A DNA stretch of 64,000 bases from Paenibacillus donghaensis (GCF_002192415.1 NZ_CP021780.1:6634001-6698000), one strand, 5' to 3'; numbered from the stretch's first letter, positions 26,272 to 35,869 are shown. Notes: a model not told the origin generated them from the sequence alone. A program made the numbers and translations.

Positions 26272-26583
26272 GGTTACTACTTAGGACCCAATAGGATAGG
26301 AGCATCAAAGTCTGATCGCCACATAAGTCCAATCCAAAGAATTAGTTGCGAAACTGCATCTATTTAGCCGTTTTTTTCTGTTTTGGAGGAAATAAGTGCG
26401 AAAACGCACTTAATTTAGGATTTTGAGCGTAATAAGCTTGCTTTACTCGAATTTAGTTGCAATATCGCACTTAATCGCCTCCTGACAGGGGTTTCAGCTG
26501 AAATTAGTTGCACTTTTGCATCTATATACGCCATCACGTTCCGGAGTAACATTCTAAATCCTCATGGAGACCTAAGTAGTAAC
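26272..26583. repeat. Repeat family B, copy 2 (complete)
   Basis: A 312-base element bounded by GGTTACTACTTAGGACC and GACCTAAGTAGTAAC. Four palindromic units lie at 26339-26365, 26390-26416, 26449-26475 and 26501-26526. No coding capacity. With the fragment before it and the two terminators it fills the 600-base gap between the aldehyde dehydrogenase and GGDEF-EAL genes. Confidence 0.8.
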
Positions 26584-26633
26584 GAATCAAAGGCATAAAG
26601 GCCTCTGATTCATCACACGCAGCCGCTTTTCCC

Positions 26634-26690
26634 AAAAAAAAGGGGGTGTCTCAGCAGCCATTTCACGGCTTGCGGGACACCCCCTTTACT
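26634..26690. terminator. Bidirectional terminator before the GGDEF-EAL gene end
   Basis: AAAGGGGGTGTC and GACACCCCCTTT form a 12-base stem. An A run precedes and T bases follow, so it can work for the leftward GGDEF-EAL gene and for anything read from the left. Confidence 0.8.
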
Positions 26691-26714
26691 TGTGCTGACT
26701 CTTCCATATTGCTG

Positions 26715-29675
26715 TTATCCGGCCTTCCTGTCGGCTACCCAGCCGGCCACCTCATTCTCCGGAATCGGCCTGCTGATGTAGTACCCCTGAATCTTGTCGC
26801 AGCTGGTCCGCTGCAGAAAAGCAAGCTGCTCCGGCGTCTCCACCCCTTCAGCGGTGACCTTCAGGCCCATGTCATGCCCGATGGTCATAATCGACCGGGC
26901 CAGCGACATATTATGCGGCGAATCGATCCCGTCGATAAACGACTTGTCGATCTTCAGCGTGGTGATCGGCAGCTGCTGCAGATAGCTGAGTGAGGAATAG
27001 CCGGTGCCGAAGTCGTCCAATGCGACGCCGATCCCCTGCTGTCTCAGCGCTTTCAGCTTGTTGACAATCACCTCGAAGGATTCGATGAAGATCGACTCCG
27101 TAATCTCAAGCTCCAGGAATTCCGGCGACAAGCCAGTCTCCTGCAGCACCCCCATCACCATCTCCGTGAAATTATCCAGCATCAGCTGAACTACCGAGAT
27201 GTTCACCGAGATATGATACCCTTCCAGTCCCTGCACCTGCAGCGTCTTAATGAAACGGCAAGCGGAGCGCAGCACCCATTCTCCAATCGGCACGATCAGG
27301 CGGCTGTCCTCGGCAATCTTGATGAAAGAGAGCGGGGAGACGAAGCCGAGTACCGGGCTATACCAGCGGATCAAGGCCTCGAAGCCCCAGATTTCGCCTG
27401 AGGCAATATCCACCAGCGGTTGATAATGAAGCGACAGCTCGTTGTTAGAGATCACATTTCTGAGATGCTTCTCAATAATCATCCGTTCATCGAAATGCTG
27501 CTGCATCGCCTGCCCATACATCACATAAGTCCCTTTGCCCGCTTCTTTGGCCTTGTACATCGCAATATCGGCGTTCTTCAGCAGTTCCTCAGCATTGCTG
27601 CCGTTCTGCGGGTAACAGGCAATCCCAATACTGCTCGAGATATGTATCACACTGGTATTCAGCTCAAAAGGTTCCTTGAACACCTGCACCAATGCTTCGG
27701 CATAATCGATCACTTGGTCAATACCGGCGGTTTCCTTAAGCAGGATCACGAATTCATCTCCGCCGAACCGGAAATGCTTGGCCTGGCCGGCCGCCAGCCC
27801 CAGCAACCGCTCGCCCACACAGGCCAGCAGCTGGTCACCGAAGCTATGGCCCATCGTATCATTGATGTATTTGAAGTTGTCGATATCCAGAAAGAACAAG
27901 GCGGCCTGGCCACCCGCATGCTCGGAAATAAACCTCCGCAGCTCCTCAGAAAGAGACAGCCGGTTCGGAAGCCCGCTCAGTACATCATTATAGGCCAGCA
28001 GCCGGTAACGTTCCTCACTGGTCTGCAGCAGTGTCTGGTTCTCGACGACCTTGTTGTATTGCTCCAGCAGCTCATCCTGCAGAGCCGTCAGCTCCTCGTA
28101 GGTAGATTCCAGCTCCTGATAGCTTAATTGCAGCTGGCTCTCATACCCCTTTCGGTCAGTAATGTCGACCATCGAGCCGGCGAAACGGACATAACCGCCA
28201 TTTCCTCCCCGCAGCACCTTGCCCCTGGCCTGAAACCACTTGTATTCACCCGACTTGCTTCGCATTCTATATTCACAATAATAATAAGAGGAAAGGCCAT
28301 TCAGATATTGGGTGCGCGAGCTTTCCTCCAGCTGCACATCCTCCGGATGAATCAAGGTTCTCCAGCCCCCATGACTCTCATCTACTTCATCCCGTTCATA
28401 ACCAAGCAGCTCGTACCAGCTGTCCGAGAAATAATAGATCATCGCAGACATATCGACATCCCAGATCACCGCGTCGGAGCCGTACATAGCCACATTATAG
28501 CGTTCATTGCTGCGCTCCAGGTTATTTCTGATCTTTTTGACCAATTGCACATAGAACAGCAGAATCAGGATAAAGGCCACCAGAACAACAAAAGCAGTGG
28601 CTATGGCAAGCACAAGGGTTCTATACGTTCTATAGAAGGAAAAGGGCTGGTTAATAACCTCGCTGCCCTCCGGCAGCTGATCAAGCGAAACGCCAAAACG
28701 CTCCAGCTCCTTATAATCAAACACCCGACGCGACGTATCCTTGGAGATTACCGGAATCTGATCGGCACTTTCCCCCAGCAGAATACGCTCCGCCATATCG
28801 GCCGCTGCCCTGCCCTGAATCCGGCCGCTGATCAAGCTCCCCCCGAACGCCCCCTGGTTCAGGCCGAAATCATACAGATGATAGACCGGGACGCTGCTGC
28901 TTGCACTCAGATTGCTGGCGAAACGGTCGAATTCGGTAATTCTGCCTGTAGAGTCACTATGGTATGTAGTCAGAAGAATAATGCTATCCGGGGGGAGGGT
29001 AGCGGCAGACAACAGGATCTGTTCATTGGAGAGCCGGTTCATAGGGTTGATCTGCAGCCCCAAGTCCAGGGCGGAGAGCTTCTCCGTCACTATTCTACCC
29101 GTGGACAGCCCGCTTTCGGAGTTATCAAACACCACATACACCTCGCGAAGGGAAGGATTAATCTCGCGGGCCATGCGTATCGTCTCCGAAGGATCAATGT
29201 CTTCAATGACACCTGTGAGGTTGGTCTCTTCTTGCAATTCTTCTGCGCCTAGCTGATTGAGGCCACTGAAAATAATCGGAGCGTCATACAGAATCTCCTT
29301 GCGGTATTGTAGTGCGAAGTTTACTGCGCTGTCATCCGTGGCAATAATCACATCAATCGGAACAGCCTGATATTTAAATTTGATCGTCTTGTAGAACTGC
29401 TCCATGCTGGCGATGCCAGGGTATCGTTTCCAATCCATGTATTCCGTGTAAATGACCGGAACATTCACTGCCTGCTTCAGCTGCTCCTCAATTCCGGCCT
29501 GCTGATCATCCGTCCAGGCGAATCCTTTGTGGTACGAATGCAGCACCAGCACATTCTGGACCGGACCGGGCGCTGCGGCAGCCGGCAACGGCTCATATAG
29601 CCCCAGGCATAATACGAGCAGCAGCACTACCAGCCCGCTTTTATAGAACCGGCCAGGAATTTCTTCGATACCCAT
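26715..29675 (-). CDS. ABC-sub-bind / PAS / GGDEF / EAL c-di-GMP enzyme
   Basis: A large membrane-bound c-di-GMP turnover protein of about 986 residues. Order: signal peptide (1-37), extracytoplasmic ABC-transporter-binding-like sensor (about 40-320, from VLVLHSYHKGFAWTDDQQAG), one transmembrane helix (about 355-380), PAS domain (about 395-515), a coiled coil, GGDEF (RFGGDEF, active site intact) and EAL (GFEALIRWYSP, DDFGTGYSSLSYL, KIDKSFI). Both catalytic motifs are kept, so it may be bifunctional or have one activity dominant. The ATG with GGGAG seven bases upstream is used rather than a GTG two codons earlier. It is monocistronic. The sensor family suggests binding of a small ligand such as an amino acid or sugar. 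Confidence 0.92.
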   Translation of the reverse strand: MGIEEIPGRFYKSGLVVLLLVLCLGLYEPLPAAAAPGPVQNVLVLHSYHKGFAWTDDQQAGIEEQLKQAVNVPVIYTEYMDWKRYPGIASMEQFYKTIKFKYQAVPIDVIIATDDSAVNFALQYRKEILYDAPIIFSGLNQLGAEELQEETNLTGVIEDIDPSETIRMAREINPSLREVYVVFDNSESGLSTGRIVTEKLSALDLGLQINPMNRLSNEQILLSAATLPPDSIILLTTYHSDSTGRITEFDRFASNLSASSSVPVYHLYDFGLNQGAFGGSLISGRIQGRAAADMAERILLGESADQIPVISKDTSRRVFDYKELERFGVSLDQLPEGSEVINQPFSFYRTYRTLVLAIATAFVVLVAFILILLFYVQLVKKIRNNLERSNERYNVAMYGSDAVIWDVDMSAMIYYFSDSWYELLGYERDEVDESHGGWRTLIHPEDVQLEESSRTQYLNGLSSYYYCEYRMRSKSGEYKWFQARGKVLRGGNGGYVRFAGSMVDITDRKGYESQLQLSYQELESTYEELTALQDELLEQYNKVVENQTLLQTSEERYRLLAYNDVLSGLPNRLSLSEELRRFISEHAGGQAALFFLDIDNFKYINDTMGHSFGDQLLACVGERLLGLAAGQAKHFRFGGDEFVILLKETAGIDQVIDYAEALVQVFKEPFELNTSVIHISSSIGIACYPQNGSNAEELLKNADIAMYKAKEAGKGTYVMYGQAMQQHFDERMIIEKHLRNVISNNELSLHYQPLVDIASGEIWGFEALIRWYSPVLGFVSPLSFIKIAEDSRLIVPIGEWVLRSACRFIKTLQVQGLEGYHISVNISVVQLMLDNFTEMVMGVLQETGLSPEFLELEITESIFIESFEVIVNKLKALRQQGIGVALDDFGTGYSSLSYLQQLPITTLKIDKSFIDGIDSPHNMSLARSIMTIGHDMGLKVTAEGVETPEQLAFLQRTSCDKIQGYYISRPIPENEVAGWVADRKAG

Positions 29676-30040
29676 AAGCACACTCCCATTCCTCTAGCTC
29701 AAAGTCATGCTTCAAACTCCTGTTCGGGAAAATTCGGCAATCAGTAGCCGGATTCTGGCATCATCTGTTCTAATTATAGGGGGAAAGCTTATTTTTTAAA
29801 AGATTCATCCTATGATATTTCATAGATTGAACTAAACGGAAGACACAAATTCCCCATGCTTGTTCCATAACGGAATCAACACAAGGTATTTAGGCGGACA
29901 ACATCAAGGATACTATCTTTCTCTAACACTTACTTAAAGTGTGTAAATTATTAAAAATCATGGTATAATAGGCGGGTAGACAGGACTCAACCTGCAAATA
30001 CTGAAGATGATGCGCACGCATCACGAATGGAGGCACTATT
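29676..30040. promoter_or_regulatory. Promoter region of the LLM oxidoreductase gene
   Basis: TATAAT at 29964-29969 is a good -10 box. ACACTT-ACTTA-AAGTGT at 29926-29942 is an inverted repeat placed just upstream of the -35 position and may be an operator. The rest of the gap shows no repeat or RNA structure. Confidence 0.5.
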
Positions 30041-31051
30041 TTGAAGCAATTGCGTGATATCCCAATCTCCGTGCTGGATCTGGCCCCTGTTGTGGAGGGC
30101 GGTACCGCTGCGGATTCTTTGCATAATTCACTTGATTTAGCCCGCCATGCCGAAGCCTGGGGGTATAACCGTTATTGGCTGGCAGAGCATCATAATATGA
30201 CAGGTATTGCCAGCTCGGCCACTTCTGTAGTTATAGGCCACATAGCGGCAGGTACGTCTAAGATCCGTGTAGGCTCAGGTGGCATTATGCTGTCCAACCA
30301 TGCCCCGCTGGTCATTGCCGAACAGTTCGGAACACTGGAATCCCTGTTCCCGGGACGAATCGACCTGGGACTGGGCCGGGCCCCCGGCTCCGACCAGGCC
30401 GCCTCACGGGCGCTTCGCCGCGGTCTTGGCAGCGATGGCAGCGAGTTCCCCGAGCAGCTCAGCGAGCTGAGAGCCTATTTCGACCCTGAAGGCACAGAGG
30501 CCAGACCCCAGGGAGTCCGGGCCGTTCCCGGCGAAGGCTTGAATGTACCGATCTGGCTGCTTGGCTCCAGCGGCTTCAGCGCGAAGCTGGCCGGGCAGTT
30601 GGGACTGCCCTTCGCTTTTGCCAGCCATTTCGCCCCGGAATATCTGCTTCCGGCGCTGGATCTCTACCGCAGCAGCTTCAAGCCTTCAGCCACGCTGGAC
30701 AAACCGTATGTAATGGTCGGCCTGGGCATTACAGCCGCCGATACTGTAGCACAGGCCCGCTGGCTGGCCACCTCCCAGCAGCAGCAATTCCTGAACATCA
30801 TCCGCGGACGCACCGGCAAGCTTCAGCCGCCGGTGGACAGCATGGATGGGCTGTGGTCTGCGCAGGAGCAGGCAATCCTGCTTGATAAGTCGCATTATTC
30901 CATCGCAGGAGACAAATCCGCCATGAAGGAAAGACTGCAGCAGATGAATGAGGAGACACAGGCCGACGAATGGATTATCGCCTCGCAGATTTATGATCAC
31001 AACGCACGGCTGCGGTCTTATGAGATCGTGGCAGAAGCTATTAACTGTTAA
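30041..31051 (+). CDS. LLM class flavin-dependent oxidoreductase
   Basis: A luciferase-like monooxygenase family protein of 336 residues. N-terminus [20 protein letters not shown] and the segments [34 protein letters not shown] and [14 protein letters not shown] are the standard TIM-barrel elements for flavin binding in this subgroup. The start is TTG with ATGGAGGC upstream. Monocistronic. The substrate is unknown for most of this subgroup. Confidence 0.88.
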   Translation: MKQLRDIPISVLDLAPVVEGGTAADSLHNSLDLARHAEAWGYNRYWLAEHHNMTGIASSATSVVIGHIAAGTSKIRVGSGGIMLSNHAPLVIAEQFGTLESLFPGRIDLGLGRAPGSDQAASRALRRGLGSDGSEFPEQLSELRAYFDPEGTEARPQGVRAVPGEGLNVPIWLLGSSGFSAKLAGQLGLPFAFASHFAPEYLLPALDLYRSSFKPSATLDKPYVMVGLGITAADTVAQARWLATSQQQQFLNIIRGRTGKLQPPVDSMDGLWSAQEQAILLDKSHYSIAGDKSAMKERLQQMNEETQADEWIIASQIYDHNARLRSYEIVAEAINC

Positions 31052-31171
31052 GCTTGCCCGGCGAGATGATCGTTACCGGTAAGGTTACGCTAGTAGCCCG
31101 TTTCATAAGTTCCTTTCCCGTTCTCTCCGTTTCCAAGACCCCGCTGAAGAGACAAAGCGCCAGAAGACGGA

Positions 31172-31363
31172 AGCGGAGAGAAATTCCTGCAATCGTACAG
31201 GTATTTCTTCTCCGCTGTCCCTTTTTCGCTGAATGCCTGCAATAGTGCAGGTTTTTCAGCCATTCGGGCTTTGAACCGGCCTTGGTGGTGTAAATACCTG
31301 TACTTTTGCAGGCTTTGGGTCCCAAAGGATGTTTGTACACACAAAAAACTGCACAATTGCAGG
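31172..31363. repeat. Stack of CCTGCA...TGCAGG palindromes (family D)
   Basis: Four 14-16 base palindromes: CCTGCAATCGTACAGG (31186-31201), CCTGCAATAGTGCAGG (31236-31251), CCTGTACTTTTGCAGG (31297-31312) and CTGCACAATTGCAG (31349-31362), at 50-60 base intervals. The first is enlarged by AGCGGAGA...TCTCCGCT to a 45-base hairpin and the second by GCTGAA...TTCAGC. They lie in the first half of a 1-kb gene-free gap. Confidence 0.7.
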
Positions 31364-31552
31364 AATTTGGTTCTGGAGAGGACAGGGTGATGTCCCGCCC
31401 GAGCTTGAAGCCAGCTGTCCGCGCTGCTCTAAATGCCGTGCCTCGCCAGTGCAAGTTTCAACCCTTACACTCCACCCTACTTTACAGTTCAATCGTATGA
31501 CGGGTAAGAACTTCTGAAACGTTGTACTAGTACAGCCTTTGAATAGATGAAG

Positions 31553-31608
31553 CGGCAAGGAGACAGGAGGACGGAATACCGTCCACGCCTGGCTCCTTGC
31601 CTTTTTTA
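31553..31608 (+). terminator. Strong terminator in the gap after the LLM gene
   Basis: Stem GGCAAGGAG...CTCCTTGCC with inner CAGG/CCTG and GACGG-AATA-CCGTC arms, followed by TTTTTTATTTT. It is 500 bases downstream of the LLM stop, so the palindrome stack may be part of that transcript. Confidence 0.85.
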
Positions 31609-31615
31609 TTTTCAC

Positions 31616-32061
31616 ATCGAATGTTCTCTATAAGATATCTAAACGCTGATAATCCGCTAAATAAAGACTCTGAAGGAGTAATACATAGATAAATAAGAAT
31701 AATGTAATTATAATGGCCCAATATCACTTCAAATCGTCACTTATTCAAGTTTTATTTGTTTCCTTTATTCCTTATACTAAGGATATTATTCGTTATAACG
31801 AACAATTGTGGTATTTCCGTTTGTTGGCTTGACTAACGGCTGCTACTTGCTCTCATTAATGACACTCCTCCAAACTTAGGCTTAAGCAATCCATCCGGTC
31901 ACCTATTTATCCATTTAATAAATAGTGGTACTACAAAAAACCACTACATTCGACAAGCTACAAACGAATATTGGATGTTTTTTTGATTGTTTATGCCGCA
32001 AGAGCGCGAATCCTAGCGGCCGGAAGGTTGATCGGGTACAAGAAGGAAGGGAGCACAAACG
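31616..32061. other. AT-rich upstream region of the surface protein gene
   Basis: No gene is visible. TTCGTTATAACGAA at 31789-31802 is a perfect 14-base palindrome and may be an operator. A GCCGC/GCGGC hairpin lies 70 bases before the start codon. I see no known riboswitch. Confidence 0.4.
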
Positions 32062-33060
32062 ATGAAGAGGATGATCAAACCGGCCGTTATCGCTGCCTAT
32101 ATCCTGATAATTATAACCGGCGCTATCTGGCAAGCCGGAGGAGCAAGTGCTGAGGAAACCATTAAGCTTAAGGTGCATGACCAGGTAACCGATACGGCAA
32201 CCATGGACAATATGAAACCCGGAGACCGGATGCGCTCCGACTATACCATCATTAATGAAGGCAATGGAGGCTTTGATTATGAGGTGGACTTCAAGTTTGT
32301 ATCCGGCGATACGGATTTATATGATATTCTGACCCTGACGCTGCAAAAAGAGGGAGCAACGCTCTATTCCGGCAAAATGAGCGAAGCAGCCGGACGAATT
32401 ACTGTAGGTTATTTAGCTTCCGGTGGACAGCATAACCTGCGGATGGACGTGACCTTCCCGGCTGAAGCCGGAAATGAATATCAGGGCAAGGCCAGCACCG
32501 TTGCCTTTGAATTCTCGGCTGGAGCTTCCACCGGCCCGTCACCCCAGCCTAGCGCCGAGCCTACAGCGACGGCTACCGCGACAGCAGCACCGTCTCCGCT
32601 GCCGTCGTCACAGCCAAGCAGCGGGCCGACCGCTTCACCGGCAGCCTCTGCGAGTCCGGACGCTTCACCTCCCGGGCCTACTCCTGCAGCTACCGCAACT
32701 CCGGGTCCGGGCGGAACCGCAACGGCTGCGCCGCCAAGTTCACCGGGTCCCACAGGTTCACCGACTCCCGATGACACGGTTGTCGATGAACAGATTCCGC
32801 TGGGCGGCTTAGGCAGCCCGGCGCCGGACGCCAGCGCCACGGCAACTCCGCCAGCAGCCACAGGAGAGCCTGACGGCAGCAACGACCCGGAAGAGGACAC
32901 AGATCTCATCGTACCCAATGAAGAGCTTCCCCTGGCCGGACCTGAAGCAGGCGACAGGCTGCCGGGCACAGCTGAACCTTGGTATAACCTGATTCTGATC
33001 AGTCTGGCGGCAGGAATTCTCTGCCTGTTGCTTATCCGCAAGCTGAAATCGAAGAAATAG
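32062..33060 (+). CDS. Sortase-anchored surface protein with TasA/camelysin-like domain
   Basis: A cell-wall-linked protein of 332 residues. Residues 1-30 are a signal peptide ending GGASA. Residues about 31-152 resemble the TasA/camelysin type beta-sandwich (KPGDRMRSDYTIINEGNGG). Residues 153-295 are a Pro/Ser/Thr/Ala stalk. The end is a sorting signal: LPGTA at 300-304, a hydrophobic helix and RKLKSKK. LPxTA is the motif preferred by class D sortases, and a class D sortase gene follows after 30 bases. GAAGGGAG precedes the ATG. The TasA-like call is a fold-level inference. Confidence 0.75.
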   Translation: MKRMIKPAVIAAYILIIITGAIWQAGGASAEETIKLKVHDQVTDTATMDNMKPGDRMRSDYTIINEGNGGFDYEVDFKFVSGDTDLYDILTLTLQKEGATLYSGKMSEAAGRITVGYLASGGQHNLRMDVTFPAEAGNEYQGKASTVAFEFSAGASTGPSPQPSAEPTATATATAAPSPLPSSQPSSGPTASPAASASPDASPPGPTPAATATPGPGGTATAAPPSSPGPTGSPTPDDTVVDEQIPLGGLGSPAPDASATATPPAATGEPDGSNDPEEDTDLIVPNEELPLAGPEAGDRLPGTAEPWYNLILISLAAGILCLLLIRKLKSKK

Positions 33061-33090
33061 AACATTTAACCCTTGTCTGGAGGTGAGAGC

Positions 33091-33771
33091 ATGAAGAAGC
33101 ATACCGGTTGGTTGATTGCCGTGAAGCTGGTCTTCATGCTCTCTCTGGTTGTCCTTGTCTATTCCATCATCCAGGTGGTCAAAGCCCCGCTGGAAGCCCG
33201 CCAGGCCGTCCAGGAGTGGACGAAAAAGAGGGAGGAAGCTGGAAATGTACTCCTAAAAGAAACTGAAGTTCCCTTATCCGCTGAAATGATCTCTTTTGAG
33301 AGTGGGGCGAAGGCAGGGGAAGAGGCGAAGACTGACACTGGCAATATCGAGTATAAAGACGGCGAAATCTTTGGCATGATCTCTTTCCCAAGACTTGGGC
33401 AAGAGGCTGCGATTCTCGAGGGTACGGAAGAACCGCAATTGGACAGGGGAGCGGGGCATTATGCCGGCAGCGCACAGCCGGGCATGTCCGGCAACAGCGT
33501 TCTGGCTGGTCACCGCGATACGGTATTCAGCGGTCTGGGGGAGCTGATGCCGGGAGACCTCATTAAGCTCGAAACTGCCGTCGGGTATTATACGTACGAA
33601 GTCACCGGCAGCGTTATCGTCGATGCAGATGAACGGGGAGCCATCCTATCCAGCGACAGCCCGGTGCTCACTTTAATTACGTGTTACCCGTTCTCTTATG
33701 TCGGGCCGGCACCGGAGCGTTATTTGCTGACAGCAGCTTTAATCGGGCAGGAGCCGCCACAATCACGTTAA
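33091..33771 (+). CDS. Class D sortase
   Basis: A transpeptidase of 226 residues anchored by one N-terminal helix. The catalytic His is in LAGHRDT, the Cys in LTLITCYPF and the Arg in PERYLL. The GGAGGTG site fixes the ATG start. Its presumed substrate is the LPGTA protein encoded just upstream, forming a dedicated pair. Linker residues 45-95 are charged and variable. Confidence 0.88.
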   Translation: MKKHTGWLIAVKLVFMLSLVVLVYSIIQVVKAPLEARQAVQEWTKKREEAGNVLLKETEVPLSAEMISFESGAKAGEEAKTDTGNIEYKDGEIFGMISFPRLGQEAAILEGTEEPQLDRGAGHYAGSAQPGMSGNSVLAGHRDTVFSGLGELMPGDLIKLETAVGYYTYEVTGSVIVDADERGAILSSDSPVLTLITCYPFSYVGPAPERYLLTAALIGQEPPQSR

Positions 33772-33855
33772 CCCGGCAATCTCACTCGCAGGGATGAGAC
33801 CTGCAGCAGATCGTGATACTATAGACATACGATAACAAAGAGGAGATGAACCCAA

Positions 33856-35088
33856 TTGAAGCAAGAGCTTATGGAACGTTTTATATCGTATGCGAAGATG
33901 GATACACAATCCAATGAAGACAATGACACCTGTCCATCCACCCCGGGGCAGATGGAGCTGGCCCACAAGCTGGTGGAGGAACTGAAGGCCATAGGACTTA
34001 CGGAGGTAGAGGTGGACGAGCATGCGTATGTAATGGCCACACTCCCCTCCAACACCAGTAAGAAAGTGCCTGTCATTGGGTTCCTGGCCCATCTGGATAC
34101 AGCGACCGATTTCACAGGCACTGGCGTCAATCCGCAGGTAGTGGAGAACTATGATGGCAACGATATTACTCTGAATGAGGCCTTGAATGTGGTGCTCTCA
34201 ACGGGCAGCTTCCCTGAGCTTACCGAGTACAAAGGGCACACACTGATAACTACCGACGGCACTACCTTGCTGGGCGCAGACAACAAAGCAGGAATCGCCG
34301 AGATAATGACAGCGATGGTCTATTTGCTGGAGCATCCTGAGATCAAACACGGCAAGATCCGGGTCGCCTTCACTCCCGATGAGGAGATCGGCCGGGGTCC
34401 GCATAAATTCAATGTGCCCGCCTTCGGCGCAGTCTATGCCTATACAGTGGATGGAGGCCCGCTGGGCGAGCTTGAATATGAGAGCTTCAACGCCGCTGCC
34501 GCCAAGGTTACCTTCCATGGAGTCAACGTGCATCCCGGAACGGCCAAAGGGAAGATGATCCACTCTTCCAAAATCGCCATGGCCTTCCATCTCCGCCTAC
34601 CTGCAGGGGAAGCCCCGGAATTCACGGAAGGCTATGAAGGGTTCTACCACCTGATCTCCATTCAGGGAACCCCTGAGCACAGCAAGCTAAGCTATATTAT
34701 CCGCGATTTCGACCGCCAGTCATTCGAGGCACGCAAAGCCCATCTGGCCGCGATTGTGGACGAGTTCAAATCCACCTATGGCGACAGCAGCGTCGTGCTT
34801 GAAATGAATGACCAATATTACAATATGCGCGAGAAAATCGAACCGGTCCGCCACATCGTCGACATTGCCCAAGAAGCGATGGAGAACCTTGGCATCACCC
34901 CGGTCATCCGCCCGATCCGCGGCGGTACCGATGGCTCGCAGCTGTCGTATATGGGCATGCCTACACCCAATATTTTCACCGGGGGCGAGAACTTCCACGG
35001 CAAGTTTGAATATGTGTCTGTAGACAATATGCTGAAGTCCGTACAGACAATCGTCGAGATTGCCAAGCTGTTTGAGCAGAAGGCATAA
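33856..35088 (+). CDS. pepT: Peptidase T (tripeptidase)
   Basis: A zinc aminotripeptidase of the M20 family, 410 residues, the usual length. Metal ligands are in [17 protein letters not shown] (bridging Asp) and [10 protein letters not shown]; the C-terminal [20 protein letters not shown] is diagnostic. The start is TTG with GAGGAGATG upstream. It acts in the cytosol on tripeptides. Not obviously linked to neighbours. Confidence 0.95.
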   Translation: MKQELMERFISYAKMDTQSNEDNDTCPSTPGQMELAHKLVEELKAIGLTEVEVDEHAYVMATLPSNTSKKVPVIGFLAHLDTATDFTGTGVNPQVVENYDGNDITLNEALNVVLSTGSFPELTEYKGHTLITTDGTTLLGADNKAGIAEIMTAMVYLLEHPEIKHGKIRVAFTPDEEIGRGPHKFNVPAFGAVYAYTVDGGPLGELEYESFNAAAAKVTFHGVNVHPGTAKGKMIHSSKIAMAFHLRLPAGEAPEFTEGYEGFYHLISIQGTPEHSKLSYIIRDFDRQSFEARKAHLAAIVDEFKSTYGDSSVVLEMNDQYYNMREKIEPVRHIVDIAQEAMENLGITPVIRPIRGGTDGSQLSYMGMPTPNIFTGGENFHGKFEYVSVDNMLKSVQTIVEIAKLFEQKA

Positions 35089-35126
35089 AGGATGCCGAGT
35101 CTTCAGAGCCTTTAGGTGCGAAAATA

Positions 35127-35750
35127 GTTACTATTTAGGTCCTAGTGAGGATTAAGAAGGTTACCCTGGAGCGTTCGGAGTAAATAGATGCGAAACTGCA
35201 ACTAATTGCCTCCAGATCCGCCATCAGAGGGTGAATAAGTGCAAATCTGCAACTAATCTTAAGCAAATCAGTCCTATATTGCTCAGAAGCTCAAATTAGA
35301 TGCCTTTTCGGTTACTACTTAGGTCCCCTAGCCCTCTTCGCTCGTAACCCTCGCTTCGATTTCAGATGGTTGCGGACTCAGGAGCCTCTATTTGCTGTAC
35401 ATAGGCCGTTTTGCAGGATTAACGGACCCAGGAGCCTCTATATCACAGAAAACCCTCGCTTTAGAGCCTGTTTTGACGACTTAGGGGCTATACGGTCCGT
35501 AAGACGTCAAAAGATCGCAGATAAGAGGAAATAGGGGCTATACGGTCCGCTAGAATGCAGGTTACCTAGTTCAAGGGCTTGGAGTGTCGCAGGGTCCTAA
35601 GTAGTAACCCTTTTCGCACTTATTTCCTCTCAAACGGCAGAAAGCAGCCAATTTAAGTGCATTTTCGCAACTAATCAATCATTCGAAGTCACTGAAACCA
35701 CGTTGGGAGAATCTTCGATGTTCTGAACATGCCGAAGCCTAAGCAGTAAC
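35127..35750. repeat. Repeat family B, copy 3 (reversed, split by an A element)
   Basis: Outer ends are GTTACTATTTAGGTCC at left and GCCTAAGCAGTAAC at right. Palindromes at 35182-35207, 35233-35258, a split one (35293-35303 plus 35616-35625) and 35650-35676 align in reverse with copy 2. With the A element removed the length is about 318 bases, near the 312 of copy 2. Flanks CGAAA at both sides may be a target duplication. Confidence 0.78.
35310..35609. repeat. Dispersed repeat family A, copy 2, nested in repeat B
   Basis: A 300-base element with terminal inverted repeats GGTTACTACTTAGGTCC and GGTCCTAAGTAGTAACC (16 of 17 match). CTTTTC occurs immediately outside each end (35304-35309 and 35610-35615). 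The interior shares GGACTCAGGAGCC and CTATTTGCTGTA with copy 1. Confidence 0.85.
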
Positions 35751-35828
35751 CGAAAGTGCAACTAGTTCAATCGGCTTGCCAACGGCATAGGCAAAGAATC
35801 CGCCGTCATTAGCCGGTTATACCCCAAG

Positions 35829-35869
35829 AAGCCCTGCCAGAATCCATCGGACTCTGGCAGGGCTTTTTC
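35829..35869. terminator. Terminator between pepT and the OYE gene
   Basis: AAGCCCTGCCAGA and TCTGGCAGGGCTT form a 13-base stem followed by TTT. It separates two convergent genes; on the minus strand the T run is weaker. Confidence 0.85.

Noticed and set aside
31172..31363. CRISPR-like array in the 31-kb gap
   Set aside because: Only four short palindromes of differing sequence; no constant repeat length.
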